Assembly (NCBI GenBank): GCA_024644005.1
Contig: JAHELU010000021.1
Coordinates: forward strand, 1-32,995
Length of the DNA stretch: 32,995 nucleotides
Direction of reading: 5' to 3'
Source: Acidimicrobiales bacterium
GTDB lineage: Bacteria > Actinomycetota > Acidimicrobiia > Acidimicrobiales > SZUA-35
Shown here: piece by piece, positions 16,373-25,116 of the stretch
Numbering within the stretch: position 1 is the stretch's first letter
How the letters are laid out: every line of letters begins with the position of its first letter
The notes under the pieces: model-generated
What the model saw: only the letters and a program-made list of their open reading frames with translations
What the model was told of the DNA's origin: nothing
Database searches by the model: none
Translations under genes and position numbers: made by a program

Positions 16373-16412
16373 CCGGCCCGACGCCGACCGGCCGCCGACC
16401 GGCCCGACGCCG
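16371..16412. repeat. 16-bp direct repeat between histidine kinase and MFS gene
   Basis: GACCGGCCCGACGCCG occurs at 16371-16386, where it includes the last bases of the kinase gene, and again at 16397-16412. The copies are 26 bp apart. I see no terminator here. Confidence 0.7.
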
Positions 16413-16476
16413 CACACGCCGCGCCCCCGCGGGACTTGTCACCGGGCCGGTGTTTGGCTAGCCAGGGAGATCACCG

Positions 16477-17787
16477 ATGATCGACCCGGCCGACACCCCA
16501 GGTCACGAGCCCCGAACCGAGTTGCGAACGGGGGGCAGACGGCCGCCCGTCTTCCGCGGCTGGTACATCGTAGGCGCCGGGTTCCTCGTGCTGTTCGTCG
16601 TCTACGGCCTGCAGTTCAGCTTCGGCGAGTTCCGGTTGGCGGCCACCGAAGAGGAGGGCTGGTCCCAGACCTCACTTTCGCTGATCTTCGCGATCTACGT
16701 TGCGGTCTACAGCCTGTTGTCGGCCGGATCGGGCTGGGCCACCGACCGCTTCGGCCCCCGTAGGACCGTGGCGGTCGGATCGGTGCTCCTGTGCGGCGGC
16801 TACGCCCTATGGGCGTCGGCTGACAGCCTCCTGGCGGTGGTGATAGCCCTGGCCGTGATCACTCCGATCGGGATGAGTTGCTCGTGGGTGCCGGTCAACG
16901 CCACCGCCGTGCGATGGTTCATCCGCCGCCGAGGCATCGCCAGCGCGATCGTCACCACCGGCGGCTCGGTCGGCAACATCGTGGGCCCACCAGTGGCCGC
17001 CACGCTGATCGCGCTCTACGGCTGGCGGGCCGCACTGGCCGTCATGGCAGGCATCGGCCTCGTGATCCTCCTGATCGCGGCGGCGATGCTGGCCCGCAGC
17101 CCGGAGTCGGTGGGTCTTCACCCGGATGGCGACGATCGACCTCGGACCGCAGCCCTCGACGAGGAAGATCTGAGCCCGCCCCAGGCCTTCAGGTCGTCGA
17201 CCTATCGGATCATGTGGGCGATGTACTCGTTGACGTTCGTGGTGGTGTTCGTCCCCTTCGTCCACGGGTCGGCTTTCGCCGTCGGGTTGGGGGTTCCTGC
17301 GATCGCGGCGTCGACGGTCATCAGCTCGATCGGCATCGGCGGACTGAGCGGCCGCCTCCTGGTGGGGGCGTTCTCCGATCGGATCGACCGCCGGAGGGCG
17401 GTGGTGTTCTCGTTGGCCCTCCAGACGGCGGCGTTCGGCGGTCTGGCCGGGGCGGGCGGGCTCGGGTTGCTGTATCCGTCCGCGGTGGCGTTCGGGTTCG
17501 GCTACGGCGGGGCGGTGGCCGTCTTTCCGGCCCTGGTGGCCGACTACTTCGGTCGAACCCACGCCGGCGCCATCGTCGGGCGGATGTTCGCCTCGGCCGG
17601 GACGATGGCGGCCGTCGGACCGTATGTGGCGGCCCTCATCTTCGACGGTACGGGCAGCTATCGCATGGCCTTCGTGATCGCCGCCGGGCTCAATGCGCTC
17701 GCCCTCGTCCTGGCGATCCTGCTACCGCCGATCGCAACCCAGTTGCAGCGAGCGACGCCATCGACCACGGCGACGACGTCACCGTGA
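16477..17787 (+). CDS. Major facilitator superfamily transporter
   Basis: A 436-residue inner-membrane protein with about 12 predicted membrane helices. The first begins at FRGWYIVGAGFLVLFVVYG (about 26-44). The loop 2-3 motif is GWATDRFGPRRTV (about 88-100), the MFS motif A, with a second copy LVGAFSDRIDRRRAVV between helices 8 and 9. The sequence resembles MFS members of the oxalate/formate and monocarboxylate group (GWxxV first helix, GGSVGNIVGPPVAATLI), but the substrate cannot be assigned. ATG 16477 has SD AGGGAG at a good distance. It lies 104 bp after the kinase gene in the same direction, so it may be regulated by that two-component system. Confidence 0.92.
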   Translation: MIDPADTPGHEPRTELRTGGRRPPVFRGWYIVGAGFLVLFVVYGLQFSFGEFRLAATEEEGWSQTSLSLIFAIYVAVYSLLSAGSGWATDRFGPRRTVAVGSVLLCGGYALWASADSLLAVVIALAVITPIGMSCSWVPVNATAVRWFIRRRGIASAIVTTGGSVGNIVGPPVAATLIALYGWRAALAVMAGIGLVILLIAAAMLARSPESVGLHPDGDDRPRTAALDEEDLSPPQAFRSSTYRIMWAMYSLTFVVVFVPFVHGSAFAVGLGVPAIAASTVISSIGIGGLSGRLLVGAFSDRIDRRRAVVFSLALQTAAFGGLAGAGGLGLLYPSAVAFGFGYGGAVAVFPALVADYFGRTHAGAIVGRMFASAGTMAAVGPYVAALIFDGTGSYRMAFVIAAGLNALALVLAILLPPIATQLQRATPSTTATTSP

Positions 17788-17838
17788 CGACCGTCGCCCC
17801 ACCGGCCGTCATGACCGGCGCCGACCGCCGATCAGGGT

Positions 17839-19059
17839 TCAGCCCTCGCCAGCCGACAGCTGTCTCTGCAGGGGGGTCGGAAAGCTCGGCCTGACCACGA
17901 CGTCCCCGACGAAGGCCGCAACCCGCTCGGCCTCGGCGCCGATCAGGGCCCGGTGCTCGGCCCCCACCGGTTCGAGCAGCTCGGTGACGAGCTCACCGTC
18001 AGGACGCTGCGACCAGCCACCCACGATCCGACCGTCGACCCACACCGTCGGCCCGATGTTGCCGCTCCGGTCGTACAGAGGTCCCCCGTGATCGCCCAGG
18101 AACCACCCTCGCTGCTTCCACCCCATCGGCGTCGGATCGAGCGATGGGAGCAACGCCGCCCACGGGTCGGGCTTTGACACCGGCTCTTCGTCGACCCGCA
18201 GCACGAAGCCGGTCTCCCCGGAGAGGTCGCCATCGAGCCCGACCTCGACCACATCGATGTCGGCCAGGGCGTGCCTTGTCTTGGTCATCGTCCACCCGGT
18301 CCACCACTTCATGTCGGTCAGGGTGGCGGGGCCGAATCGATCCAGCCAGTGCTCCAGCAGCCGAGCTGCGGCCCCGGACTCGTCGAGCTCGACCGCACTC
18401 GGATCCCGGCCGTCCGGCCACCAGCGGTCCCGCCGGTGCCACCGGTACTGCCTCGTGGTCCAGTCGCCGGTCGGGCGACCGCGGATGATCCGTCCCTCGA
18501 CCGCGAGCTGTCCGAGCAATCGTGACGTGACGCCGGCTTCCACGGGGTTGCTCGTGCCGGCCCCCATGACGATCCTCGTCGCCAGTCGAGGCACCGCCTT
18601 CGTGAGCGCACGAGCTGTCAGACCGTCGGGGTGGTCGTCGAGCACGGCCAGCACCTCGCCGGTCGCATGGGCCAACCACCGGGTCGGGTCGGCGATGTCG
18701 GAGTCGACGAGGAACTGCTCGAGGCGCTTCCGCTCGGTCGAGGCCACCTTGGTCGAAGACGAGTGCTCCACGGCGGGTGCCAGCTCGGAGGTGACGACGA
18801 ACAGCGTCCGACGCATGGCCAGGGTCCGGTGCATGGTCCGACGCTCGAACAGCGCAGCCTCGACATCGGCGACCGAGACGTCGGCCATCCTGGCCGACAC
18901 CGAGAGGAACACCGTCGCAGGGTCGGTGGCATGAAGAACCACCAGATCGTTGCTCACCGCCTCCACCGGCTTCGATCCCCGCTCGGCCAGCCCGTGTCGT
19001 CGACCGAGGCGGGCCCGTCGCTCGTCGGCGGTGATGATGCGTGGCGACGGGGACGTCAC
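17839..19059 (-). CDS. Winged-helix DNA-binding protein of the HTH_42 (AlkZ/YcaQ-like) family
   Basis: A 406-residue protein with the architecture of the HTH_42 family, whose studied members AlkZ and YcaQ are DNA glycosylases that remove bulky or crosslinked bases. The N-terminal region LVVLHATDPATVFLSVSAR (about 39-57) corresponds to the place where glycosylases carry a QxQ or QxD catalytic motif, but here reads HAT-D (res 43-46). Downstream signatures are TMHRTLAMRRTLFVV, VTSRLLGQLAVEGRIIRG, YRWHRRDRWWP, WLDRFGPATLTDMKWWTG and the C-terminal LGDHGGPLYDRSGNIGPTVWVDGRIVGGW. GTG start, weak RBS. It converges with the MFS gene (51-nt gap) and follows adk by 37 nt. The active-site change makes glycosylase activity uncertain. 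Confidence 0.85.
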   Translation of the reverse strand: MTSPSPRIITADERRARLGRRHGLAERGSKPVEAVSNDLVVLHATDPATVFLSVSARMADVSVADVEAALFERRTMHRTLAMRRTLFVVTSELAPAVEHSSSTKVASTERKRLEQFLVDSDIADPTRWLAHATGEVLAVLDDHPDGLTARALTKAVPRLATRIVMGAGTSNPVEAGVTSRLLGQLAVEGRIIRGRPTGDWTTRQYRWHRRDRWWPDGRDPSAVELDESGAAARLLEHWLDRFGPATLTDMKWWTGWTMTKTRHALADIDVVEVGLDGDLSGETGFVLRVDEEPVSKPDPWAALLPSLDPTPMGWKQRGWFLGDHGGPLYDRSGNIGPTVWVDGRIVGGWSQRPDGELVTELLEPVGAEHRALIGAEAERVAAFVGDVVVRPSFPTPLQRQLSAGEG

Positions 19060-19096
19060 CGGTCGGGGGCCGGCAGCCGATCTGGTCGACGGTCGG

Positions 19097-19693
19097 TCAG
19101 GGGGTGGCGGCCAGGACGGAGTCGATGGCGTCGAAGATCCTCACCGTGACCTCGTCCTCCGTGCCGAGCCCGTCGATGTTGACGAGCAGGTCCCGCTCCC
19201 GGAACCACTCGATCGTCGGCACGGTCTGCATGTCGTAGAGCGCCAGGCGCTTGGCGATGCCGTCGTCGGTGTCGTCCTCCCGACCCCGGGCCTTCATCCT
19301 GGCCGTGACCTCCTCGAGCGGAACGTCGAGGTTCAGTACGGCATGGAGCCGATCGTCACCGAGCATCTCCAGCAGGGCCGCGGCCTGGGCCGGGGTCCTG
19401 GGGAAGCCGTCCAGCACGAAACCACGCTCTCGAACGTCGGGTTCCGCCAGCCGCTCCCTGACGATGGCAATGGTCAGCTCGTCGCTGACGAGGCCGCCGG
19501 AAGCCATGATCGGTGCCACCTGCCGACCGAGCTCGGTTTCGGCGTCACGGGCTGCTCGGAACATGTCGCCGGTGCTGAGATGAACGACGCCGTAGTGCTC
19601 GACGATCCGGTTGCACTGCGTGCCCTTCCCGGCTCCTTGTCGCCCGAATATGACGAGTCGAGTTGCCGGGCTGTGGGTGTGATTGTCGTTCAT
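19097..19693 (-). CDS. adk: Adenylate kinase, short-LID form
   Basis: It interconverts 2 ADP with ATP plus AMP. The P-loop is FGRQGAGKGTQ (res 16-26), followed by STGDMFR (AMP binding), GFVLDGFPRTPAQA, and a short LID around KARGREDDTDDGIAKRL with no zinc cysteines, as in actinobacteria. From ATG 19693 (SD GAGGA 5 nt upstream) it is 198 residues. The frame extends 29 codons to GTG 19780, which also has an AGGA just after the secY stop; that extension (LARFRSWLAAAIRTSRPE) is not part of the fold. It is the last gene of the S10-spc block; methionine aminopeptidase, which often follows, is absent. Confidence 0.95.
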   Translation of the reverse strand: MNDNHTHSPATRLVIFGRQGAGKGTQCNRIVEHYGVVHLSTGDMFRAARDAETELGRQVAPIMASGGLVSDELTIAIVRERLAEPDVRERGFVLDGFPRTPAQAAALLEMLGDDRLHAVLNLDVPLEEVTARMKARGREDDTDDGIAKRLALYDMQTVPTIEWFRERDLLVNIDGLGTEDEVTVRIFDAIDSVLAATP

Positions 19694-19786
19694 GTGATCC
19701 TCATCGACAGGGTCTTGGGGTGGCTCGGGCCTCGATGTCCGGATCGCCGCGGCGAGCCAGCTCCGGAACCTGGCGAGCACCGGATC

Positions 19787-21124
19787 CTACTTCAGGAAGC
19801 CTTCGTAGTTACGGGCCATCAACTGCGAGTTGATCTGCTTCATCAGCTCCAGCGAGACGCCGACACCGATCAGGATCGAGATGCCGGAGAAACCGAGGAG
19901 GCCGACGTTGTTGCCGCCGCCACCGAGCAGCTGGAAGAGCAGCGCGGAGGGAATGAGGGCGATGGCTGCCAGGAACAGCGATCCGGGCAGGGTGATCCGG
20001 TTGAGGATCTTGGCGAGGTGCCGCTCGGTCTGTGGGCCCGGCCGGACGCCGGTGATGAAGCCGCCCGACTTGCGGAGCTCGTCTGCCCGCCGGGCCGGAT
20101 CGAAGGCGATGGCATTGTAGAAGTAGGCGAAGCCGATGATCAGCAGACCGAAAACCAGGAGATAGGCGGGATCGGTGGGGCTGAACAGGCGGTCCTGGAT
20201 GAATCCGCGGACGCTGTCGCCCCAGTTCGGGTCGAGCTCGTTGCCGCTGGTCGGCAGGCTGGTGGCGACCAGGCTCGGCAACTGCAGGAGCGAGCTGGCG
20301 AAGATGACGGGGATGACGCCGGCCTGGTTGACCTTGAGCGGGATGTAGGTCTTGTTGCCGCCGTACTGCTTGCGGCCGACCACCCGCTTCGGGAAGTTGA
20401 TCGGGATCCGGCGCTGGCCCTGCTCGATGAAGATGATCCCCAGGCACAACGCCACGAGCACGAGCAGAGCGATGACCAGCCACACCCAGCCCCGGAGCTG
20501 GAAGATCTGCACGCCGAGCACCGGCAGCCCGGCCACCACCGACGCGAAGATCAGGACCGACATGCCGTTGCCGATCCCCTTCTCGGTGATCAGCTCCCCC
20601 ATCCACATCAGGATCGCGGTCCCGGTGGTCACGCACATGATGGACAGCAGCATCCTGCCGATCGAGCCGTCGGGGAACAGGCCGGGGTCATAGCCGAAGA
20701 TCTGCTCGGGGCTGCGGCTGATGAGGAAGGTGAGGCTGGCGCTCTGGATCAGGGCGAGCACGATCGTGACGTAGCGGGTCCACTGGGTGATCTTGCGCTG
20801 ACCGATCGCCCCCTGGGACTGCCACTCCTCGAGCTTCGGAACCGCGACGGTGAGGATCTGGATCACGATCGACGAGGTGATGTACGGCAGGATGCCGAGA
20901 CCGAACAGGTTCAGCACACCGCCGTTGCCGGTGAAGAGCGTGAGGTACCCGAAGACGCCGCCCTGGTTCTCGTCGGCCCGATCGCGGAGGGTCTCGATGC
21001 CATCGAGGCTGACGCCGGGGGCCGGGATCTGCGCCCCCAGCCGGTACAGCACGATGATGAAGATCGTGAACAGGATCTTGTTCCGGAGTTCCGATGTTCT
21101 CAGGACGTTGAGGAGTGTTTGCAC
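19787..21124 (-). CDS. secY: Protein translocase subunit SecY
   Basis: The pore of the SecYEG translocon, which exports unfolded proteins and inserts membrane proteins. The 445-residue protein has ten membrane helices. Landmarks are the N-terminal helix LFTIFIIVLYRLGAQIPAPGV, the plug-region FGLGILPYITSSIVIQ, the cytosolic loops with GQRKITQWTRY and RRIPINFPKRVVGRK, KVNQAGVIPVIFASSLL and the C-terminal FVP-type segment ITGVRPGPQTERHL. GTG start with GAGG upstream. It is separated from rplO by 81 nt that hold a strong hairpin, and is followed by adk. Confidence 0.98.
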   Translation of the reverse strand: MQTLLNVLRTSELRNKILFTIFIIVLYRLGAQIPAPGVSLDGIETLRDRADENQGGVFGYLTLFTGNGGVLNLFGLGILPYITSSIVIQILTVAVPKLEEWQSQGAIGQRKITQWTRYVTIVLALIQSASLTFLISRSPEQIFGYDPGLFPDGSIGRMLLSIMCVTTGTAILMWMGELITEKGIGNGMSVLIFASVVAGLPVLGVQIFQLRGWVWLVIALLVLVALCLGIIFIEQGQRRIPINFPKRVVGRKQYGGNKTYIPLKVNQAGVIPVIFASSLLQLPSLVATSLPTSGNELDPNWGDSVRGFIQDRLFSPTDPAYLLVFGLLIIGFAYFYNAIAFDPARRADELRKSGGFITGVRPGPQTERHLAKILNRITLPGSLFLAAIALIPSALLFQLLGGGGNNVGLLGFSGISILIGVGVSLELMKQINSQLMARNYEGFLK

Positions 21125-21147
21125 GAGGTGCCTCGCTGGATTCCGTC

Positions 21148-21185
21148 GTAGGGAGGGACCGGATTCGGCCGGACCGTCTCCCTAC
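21148..21185 (-). promoter_or_regulatory. Strong hairpin in the rplO-secY gap
   Basis: The outer stem GTAGGGAG / CTCCCTAC (8 bp) encloses an inner CCGG-ATTCGG-CCGG stem flanked by GG/CC. No T-run follows on the minus strand, so it is not a simple terminator. It could be a processing site, a stability element or a regulatory leader for secY. Confidence 0.5.
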
Positions 21186-21205
21186 AGGCTATGTGACAGC
21201 TTCGG

Positions 21206-21691
21206 TCACCGGTTGGTCAGGGCGTTGCCCTTGGCCGCCGGCCGGACCTTGAACGGCAACGGCAGCTTCTCGACGGTGCCGCCTGCGTTGGTGATCGCCG
21301 CCTCTGCCGACTTCGAGAAGGCATGGGCCTTGACGCTCACCGGACCGGAGAGCTCGCCCCGTCCGAGCACCTTGACCAGTGCGCCCTTGCTGACCAGCCC
21401 GTTCTCCAGGAGGGTCTCCGGCGAGACGTCGCTCAATCCGGACTCGGCGATCGTGTCGAGGTTGATCGCCTGGTACTCGACCCGGAACGGGTTGTTGAAC
21501 CCCCGCAGCTTCGGCATGCGCTGCTGCAGCGGGAGCTGGCCGCCCTCGAAACCGACTGGGACGGTGCCACGGGCTCGTTGGCCCTTGTGGCCGCGGCCGG
21601 CGGTCTTGCCGCCTTTGCCGCCGATACCGCGACCCTTCCGCTTGCGGCGGGTCCGGGAGCCTTCTGGGGGCTTCAGATCATGGATTTTCAT
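21206..21691 (-). CDS. rplO: 50S ribosomal protein L15
   Basis: A late-assembly large-subunit protein of 161 residues. The glycine-rich basic N-terminal extension ([20 protein letters not shown], about 16-35) that threads into 23S rRNA is clear, as is [19 protein letters not shown] and the C-terminal [17 protein letters not shown]. Its ATG overlaps the rpmD stop by 4 nt (ATGA). Confidence 0.98.
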   Translation of the reverse strand: MKIHDLKPPEGSRTRRKRKGRGIGGKGGKTAGRGHKGQRARGTVPVGFEGGQLPLQQRMPKLRGFNNPFRVEYQAINLDTIAESGLSDVSPETLLENGLVSKGALVKVLGRGELSGPVSVKAHAFSKSAEAAITNAGGTVEKLPLPFKVRPAAKGNALTNR

Positions 21692-21900
21692 CGTTCCTGC
21701 GCTCCTGCGGCGGTGCTGTCCGCCGGGTCCGAGACCTCGACCAGATGTGGTACCCGGGCGATCATGCCCCGGATCTCGGCCCGGTCGGGGAGGGTGTTCG
21801 ATTGCCCGATGCGGCCGAGGCCGAGAGCCCGCAGCGTGCCCCGCTGCTTGGGCTTCGAACCGATCGCCGACCGGGTCTGGGTTACGAGGATTTCGCTCAT
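21688..21900 (-). CDS. rpmD: 50S ribosomal protein L30
   Basis: A small 70-residue large-subunit protein recognised from [29 protein letters not shown] and [17 protein letters not shown] chose ATG 21900 because family similarity starts at MSEILVTQ; the open frame goes eight codons further. A 97-nt gap separates it from rpsE upstream, holding GGAGG-AGCG-CCTCC, a possible small hairpin near 21969-21982. Confidence 0.96.
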   Translation of the reverse strand: MSEILVTQTRSAIGSKPKQRGTLRALGLGRIGQSNTLPDRAEIRGMIARVPHLVEVSDPADSTAAGAQER

Positions 21901-21997
21901 GGCACGATTCCTTCTGTCCTGCACGGGGGCTGCGGCGAGCGACGCACCGCCGCCAGGTGGAACCCGGGGAGGAGCGCCTCCGGTTGTCCGGCGCTCA

Positions 21998-22588
21998 TCA
22001 GACCGACTCCACGGAGCCGGCCTTGAGGGACCGCTCGCGTTCGGAGTAGGCCTCCAGCATGCCCTTCGGGGTGAACTCCGAGGCGTCCAGCCCTCGCAGT
22101 CTCGCCACCTCGTCCGGCCGCTTCAGGCCCTGGAGCGCGTTGATGGTGGCCCTCGCGACGTTGATCTGGTTGGCGGAGCCGAGCGACTTGCACAGCACGT
22201 CACGGATGCCGGCTTCTTCGAGGATGGCCCGAGCCGCACCGCCGGCGATCACGCCGGTACCGGGTGCGGCCGGCTTGATCAGCACCCGACCAGCCCCCTG
22301 CTCGCCGATGATCTCGTGGGTCACCGTCCCGGCCGCCATCGGCACGTCGAACATCAGCTTCCTGGCCTCCTCGGTTCCCTTCTGGATGGCCAGTGGGACC
22401 TCCTTGGCCTTGCCGTAGCCGAGCCCGACCCGTCCGTTGCCGTCGCCCAGCACGACCAGGGCGGTGAAGGCGAAGCGCCGCCCACCCCGGACCACCTTGG
22501 CCACCCGGTTGATGGCGATCACCCTGGACTCGCGGCCGTCTCCCGGCCCGCCGCCCCGGCCGCCTCGATCGTTTCGTTCGTTAGCCAT
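21998..22588 (-). CDS. rpsE: 30S ribosomal protein S5
   Basis: Part of the mRNA entry region and decoding-fidelity centre. It is 196 residues with the double-stranded RNA-binding fold: [40 protein letters not shown] (about 26-65) then [31 protein letters not shown]. The N-terminus carries a Gly/Arg-rich extension and the C-terminus about 15 extra residues. Start ATG 22588 with AGGA 8-9 nt upstream. Confidence 0.98.
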   Translation of the reverse strand: MANERNDRGGRGGGPGDGRESRVIAINRVAKVVRGGRRFAFTALVVLGDGNGRVGLGYGKAKEVPLAIQKGTEEARKLMFDVPMAAGTVTHEIIGEQGAGRVLIKPAAPGTGVIAGGAARAILEEAGIRDVLCKSLGSANQINVARATINALQGLKRPDEVARLRGLDASEFTPKGMLEAYSERERSLKAGSVESV

Positions 22589-22606
22589 CTACTCGTTCCT
22601 CATGTC

Positions 22607-22638
22607 GTTCTTCCGGCGGTCAGTTCTTCCGGCGGTCA
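22607..22638. repeat. 16-bp tandem duplication across the rplR stop
   Basis: GTTCTTCCGGCGGTCA occurs twice head to tail (22607-22622 and 22623-22638). The right copy holds the rplR stop codon. The duplication lengthens the rplR-rpsE spacer and creates a second TGA. Confidence 0.9.
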
Positions 22639-23007
22639 AAACTTCAGCCCGGCCTCGCGGGCGGCCTCGGCCAGCGCCGCCACTCGGCCGTGATAGCGAT
22701 TGCCACCCCGGTCGAAGACCACGGTGTCGATCCCGGCTGCCGTGGCCCGCTCGCCGATCAGCCGCCCGACAACCTGGGCCGCCGCAACCGAGCCGCTGCC
22801 ACCATCGCTCAAGGCGGCCGCCGACTCGTAGGTCGACGCCGCAGCGAGGGTGTGGCCCTTCGAATCGTCGACGAGCTGCACGCTGGTGTGCTTGTTGGAG
22901 CGGAACACCGCCAGCCGGGGCCGTTCGGTGGTGCCGATCACCTTCTTCCGGACCCGCCGCTGGCGGCGGGACCGGGCGGCCTGTCGGCCTGCTGTCCTGG
23001 TGGCCAT
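22636..23007 (-). CDS. rplR: 50S ribosomal protein L18
   Basis: L18 binds 5S rRNA and the central protuberance. It is 123 residues: a basic N-terminus ([38 protein letters not shown]) and the C-terminal [44 protein letters not shown] segments are diagnostic. It starts 26 nt after the rplF stop. Confidence 0.98.
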   Translation of the reverse strand: MATRTAGRQAARSRRQRRVRKKVIGTTERPRLAVFRSNKHTSVQLVDDSKGHTLAAASTYESAAALSDGGSGSVAAAQVVGRLIGERATAAGIDTVVFDRGGNRYHGRVAALAEAAREAGLKF

Positions 23008-23033
23008 CTACTTGCCAGCCTTTCCGACGATCA

Positions 23034-23573
23034 TCATTTCCCGGCCTTTCCGGCCTTGCGGATCACTCGCTCCCCGACATAGCGGACGCCCTTGCCCTTG
23101 TACGGCTCCGGCTTGCGGTAGGCCCGGATCTCCGCCGCCACCTGGCCGACCACCTGCTTGTCGATGCCGATCACACCGATCTTGGTCGGCTCGGGGACGT
23201 CGAACTCGATGCCGTCCGGTGCCTGCACCGTGACCGGGTGGCTGAACCCGAGGGCCAGCTCCAGGGTGTTCTTGCCCCTGGCGTTCGCCCGGTAGCCGAC
23301 GCCGATGATCTCGAGGTCCTTGCGAAAGCCCTCGCTGACGCCGATGACCATGTTGTTGATGAGCGACCGTGTCAGCCCGTGCAGGGCCTTCGACTGGCGC
23401 TCGTCGTTCTCCCTCGTGACCGACGCTTGGCCGTCACCGAGCTCGATCGAGATCGACTCGGGGATCTGGTGCTCCAGCGTCCCCTTCGGGCCGGTCACGG
23501 TCACGTCTGCGCCAGAGACCGAGATCTCGACTCCCGACGGGACGGTGATGGGGGTATTGCCGATTCGTGACAT
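23034..23573 (-). CDS. rplF: 50S ribosomal protein L6
   Basis: It lies near the factor-binding site and the sarcin-ricin loop. The 179-residue protein has two repeated domains: [18 protein letters not shown] at the N-terminus, [18 protein letters not shown] between, and [20 protein letters not shown] with [24 protein letters not shown] at the C-terminus. SD GGAGG lies 5 nt before ATG 23573. Confidence 0.98.
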   Translation of the reverse strand: MSRIGNTPITVPSGVEISVSGADVTVTGPKGTLEHQIPESISIELGDGQASVTRENDERQSKALHGLTRSLINNMVIGVSEGFRKDLEIIGVGYRANARGKNTLELALGFSHPVTVQAPDGIEFDVPEPTKIGVIGIDKQVVGQVAAEIRAYRKPEPYKGKGVRYVGERVIRKAGKAGK

Positions 23574-23582
23574 CGCGACCTC

Positions 23583-23987
23583 CTACCAGACGTGGCAAAG
23601 GACTTCGCCACCGACCTTGGCCTTGCGGGCCGCGCGGTCGGTCATGAGTCCGTTGCTGGTCGAGAGAACGGCGACGCCGAGCCCGCCGAGGACGCGGGGA
23701 ATCTGGTCGGTCTTGGAGTAGACGCGGAGCCCGGGTTTCGACACCCGCTTCAGGCCGCTGATCACCCGCTGCCGCTCCGGCGAGTACTTCATGCTGATGG
23801 TCAGGGTGGAACCGGGCCCGTCACTGTTGTCGACGGCCTGGAACCCCTCGATGTAGCCCTCCCGCTTGAGGACCTCGGCCAGCGCGACCTTCAGCTTCGA
23901 CGACGGCATGCTCACCTCGTCGTGCATGGCGACGTTGGCGTTGCGAATGCGGGTCAGCATGTCGGCGATTGGATCTGTCATAGTCAT
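23583..23987 (-). CDS. rpsH: 30S ribosomal protein S8
   Basis: It binds the central domain of 16S rRNA and in enteric bacteria is the translational repressor of the spc operon. The 134-residue protein starts [18 protein letters not shown], where the first ATG is favoured by AGGTGA 9 nt upstream. The C-terminal RNA-binding signature [20 protein letters not shown] and terminal VLCHVW are present. It follows rpsN by 19 nt. Confidence 0.98.
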   Translation of the reverse strand: MTMTDPIADMLTRIRNANVAMHDEVSMPSSKLKVALAEVLKREGYIEGFQAVDNSDGPGSTLTISMKYSPERQRVISGLKRVSKPGLRVYSKTDQIPRVLGGLGVAVLSTSNGLMTDRAARKAKVGGEVLCHVW

Positions 23988-24006
23988 TTCAGCATCACCT
24001 ACCCAT

Positions 24007-24192
24007 TCACCAGCTGGCCTTGGTCACACCGGGTATCTCCCCCGCGTGCGCCATCGAGCGGAGGCAGACCCGGCACAGGTTGAACCGCCGGTAGACCGAG
24101 CGCGGCCGGCCACAGTTCACGCACCGGGTATAGGCCCGGACCTTGAACTTCGGCGTCTTCTTCTGCTTGTTCTTGAGTGCTTTCTTAGCCAT
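24007..24192 (-). CDS. rpsN: 30S ribosomal protein S14, zinc-binding type Z
   Basis: The 61-residue zinc form of S14, with CVNC and CRVC as the four-cysteine site, and [17 protein letters not shown] as the diagnostic stretch. ATG 24192 has GAGGG about 8 nt upstream and matches the family start MAKKALKNK; the open frame runs 12 codons upstream into the rplE end. Gram-positive and deep-branching bacteria usually place this form here between rplE and rpsH. Confidence 0.97.
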   Translation of the reverse strand: MAKKALKNKQKKTPKFKVRAYTRCVNCGRPRSVYRRFNLCRVCLRSMAHAGEIPGVTKASW

Positions 24193-24208
24193 TACAGTGC
24201 CCTCTTCA

Positions 24209-24799
24209 TTAGGCAGCCTGCCCTTCACGCCGGAATGGGAACTTGAAGGCGTCGAGCAGCGCCCGGCCTTCCTCGTCGGTCTTGGCGGTGGTCACGATGG
24301 TGATGTCCATGCCGCGGGGTGAATCGACCGTGTCGTAGTCGATCTCGGGGAACACCAACTGCTCGGTGAGCCCGAAGGTGTAGTTGCCGTGCCCGTCGAA
24401 CGAGCGAGGGCTGAGGCCGCGGAAGTCGCGGATCCGGGGGATGGCCAGCGCCACCAGCCGATCGAAGAACTCCCACATCTGGTCGCCCCGCAGGGTCACC
24501 TTGCAGCCGATGGCGTTGCCCTGGCGGAGCTTGAAGCTCGCCAGCGACTTCTTCGCCCTGGTGATCACCGGTTTCTGACCGGCGATGATGGCGAGATCGT
24601 TGACCGCGGACTCCAGGTGCTTCGAGTTGAGCAGGGCCTCACCGACGCCGATGTTGACGACGATCTTCTCCATGCGGGGAACCTGCATGATGTTGTCCAA
24701 CCCCAGGTCGGCCTTGAGCTGATCCCGGATCTGGTCGTTGTACTGGGTCTTGAGCCGGGGGGTCGGCCGGTCGACCGTTCGGGTTGCGGTATCTGCCAT
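24209..24799 (-). CDS. rplE: 50S ribosomal protein L5
   Basis: It binds 5S rRNA and contacts P-site tRNA and S13. The 196-residue protein has [21 protein letters not shown] (about 36-56), [27 protein letters not shown] and the C-terminal [29 protein letters not shown]. The N-terminus bears about 15 extra residues ([13 protein letters not shown]). Its start overlaps the rplX stop by one base. Confidence 0.98.
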   Translation of the reverse strand: MADTATRTVDRPTPRLKTQYNDQIRDQLKADLGLDNIMQVPRMEKIVVNIGVGEALLNSKHLESAVNDLAIIAGQKPVITRAKKSLASFKLRQGNAIGCKVTLRGDQMWEFFDRLVALAIPRIRDFRGLSPRSFDGHGNYTFGLTEQLVFPEIDYDTVDSPRGMDITIVTTAKTDEEGRALLDAFKFPFRREGQAA

Positions 24800-25116
24800 C
24801 AGTCGGCCTCCGGAATCTTCTCACCGGTTCGCTTGCAGACCCGGATCTTCTCGTCGCCGTCCATGGCGTAGCCGATCCGGGTGGGCTTTCCGTCCTTGGG
24901 GCTCAACACGGCCACGTTCGAGGCGTCCATCGGCATGTCCTTGTCGATGATGCCGCCCGGATCCTCGGCCGATCGGGCCTTGGTGTGGCGGCGGGCGACG
25001 TTGTAGCCCTCGACGATGACCTTGCCGGTTGCGGGGAACGCAGCGGACACGGTGCCCTCGGCCCCGCGGTCCTTGCCGGTCAAGATCCTGACCCTGTCAC
25101 CTTTGCGAATCTTCAT
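24799..25116 (-). CDS. rplX: 50S ribosomal protein L24
   Basis: An assembly initiator protein at the peptide exit side. It is 105 residues from ATG 25116; a longer open frame upstream belongs to rplN sequence. The KOW motif [20 protein letters not shown] (2-21) is followed by [14 protein letters not shown] and a C-terminal [18 protein letters not shown]. Single-base overlaps link it to both rplN and rplE. Confidence 0.97.
   Translation of the reverse strand: MKIRKGDRVRILTGKDRGAEGTVSAAFPATGKVIVEGYNVARRHTKARSAEDPGGIIDKDMPMDASNVAVLSPKDGKPTRIGYAMDGDEKIRVCKRTGEKIPEAD

Noticed and set aside
16436-16464. TTGTCA-17-TAGCCA as a promoter for the MFS gene
   Set aside because: The -10 would overlap the Shine-Dalgarno, so the transcript would begin after the ribosome binding site.
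18950-21151. 733-codon plus-strand open frame antisense to secY, adk and part of the AlkZ-like gene
   Set aside because: Its sequence is low-complexity (Asp/Gln/Glu/His rich) and exists because GC-rich third positions keep the opposite frame open; the minus-strand genes here are unmistakable.
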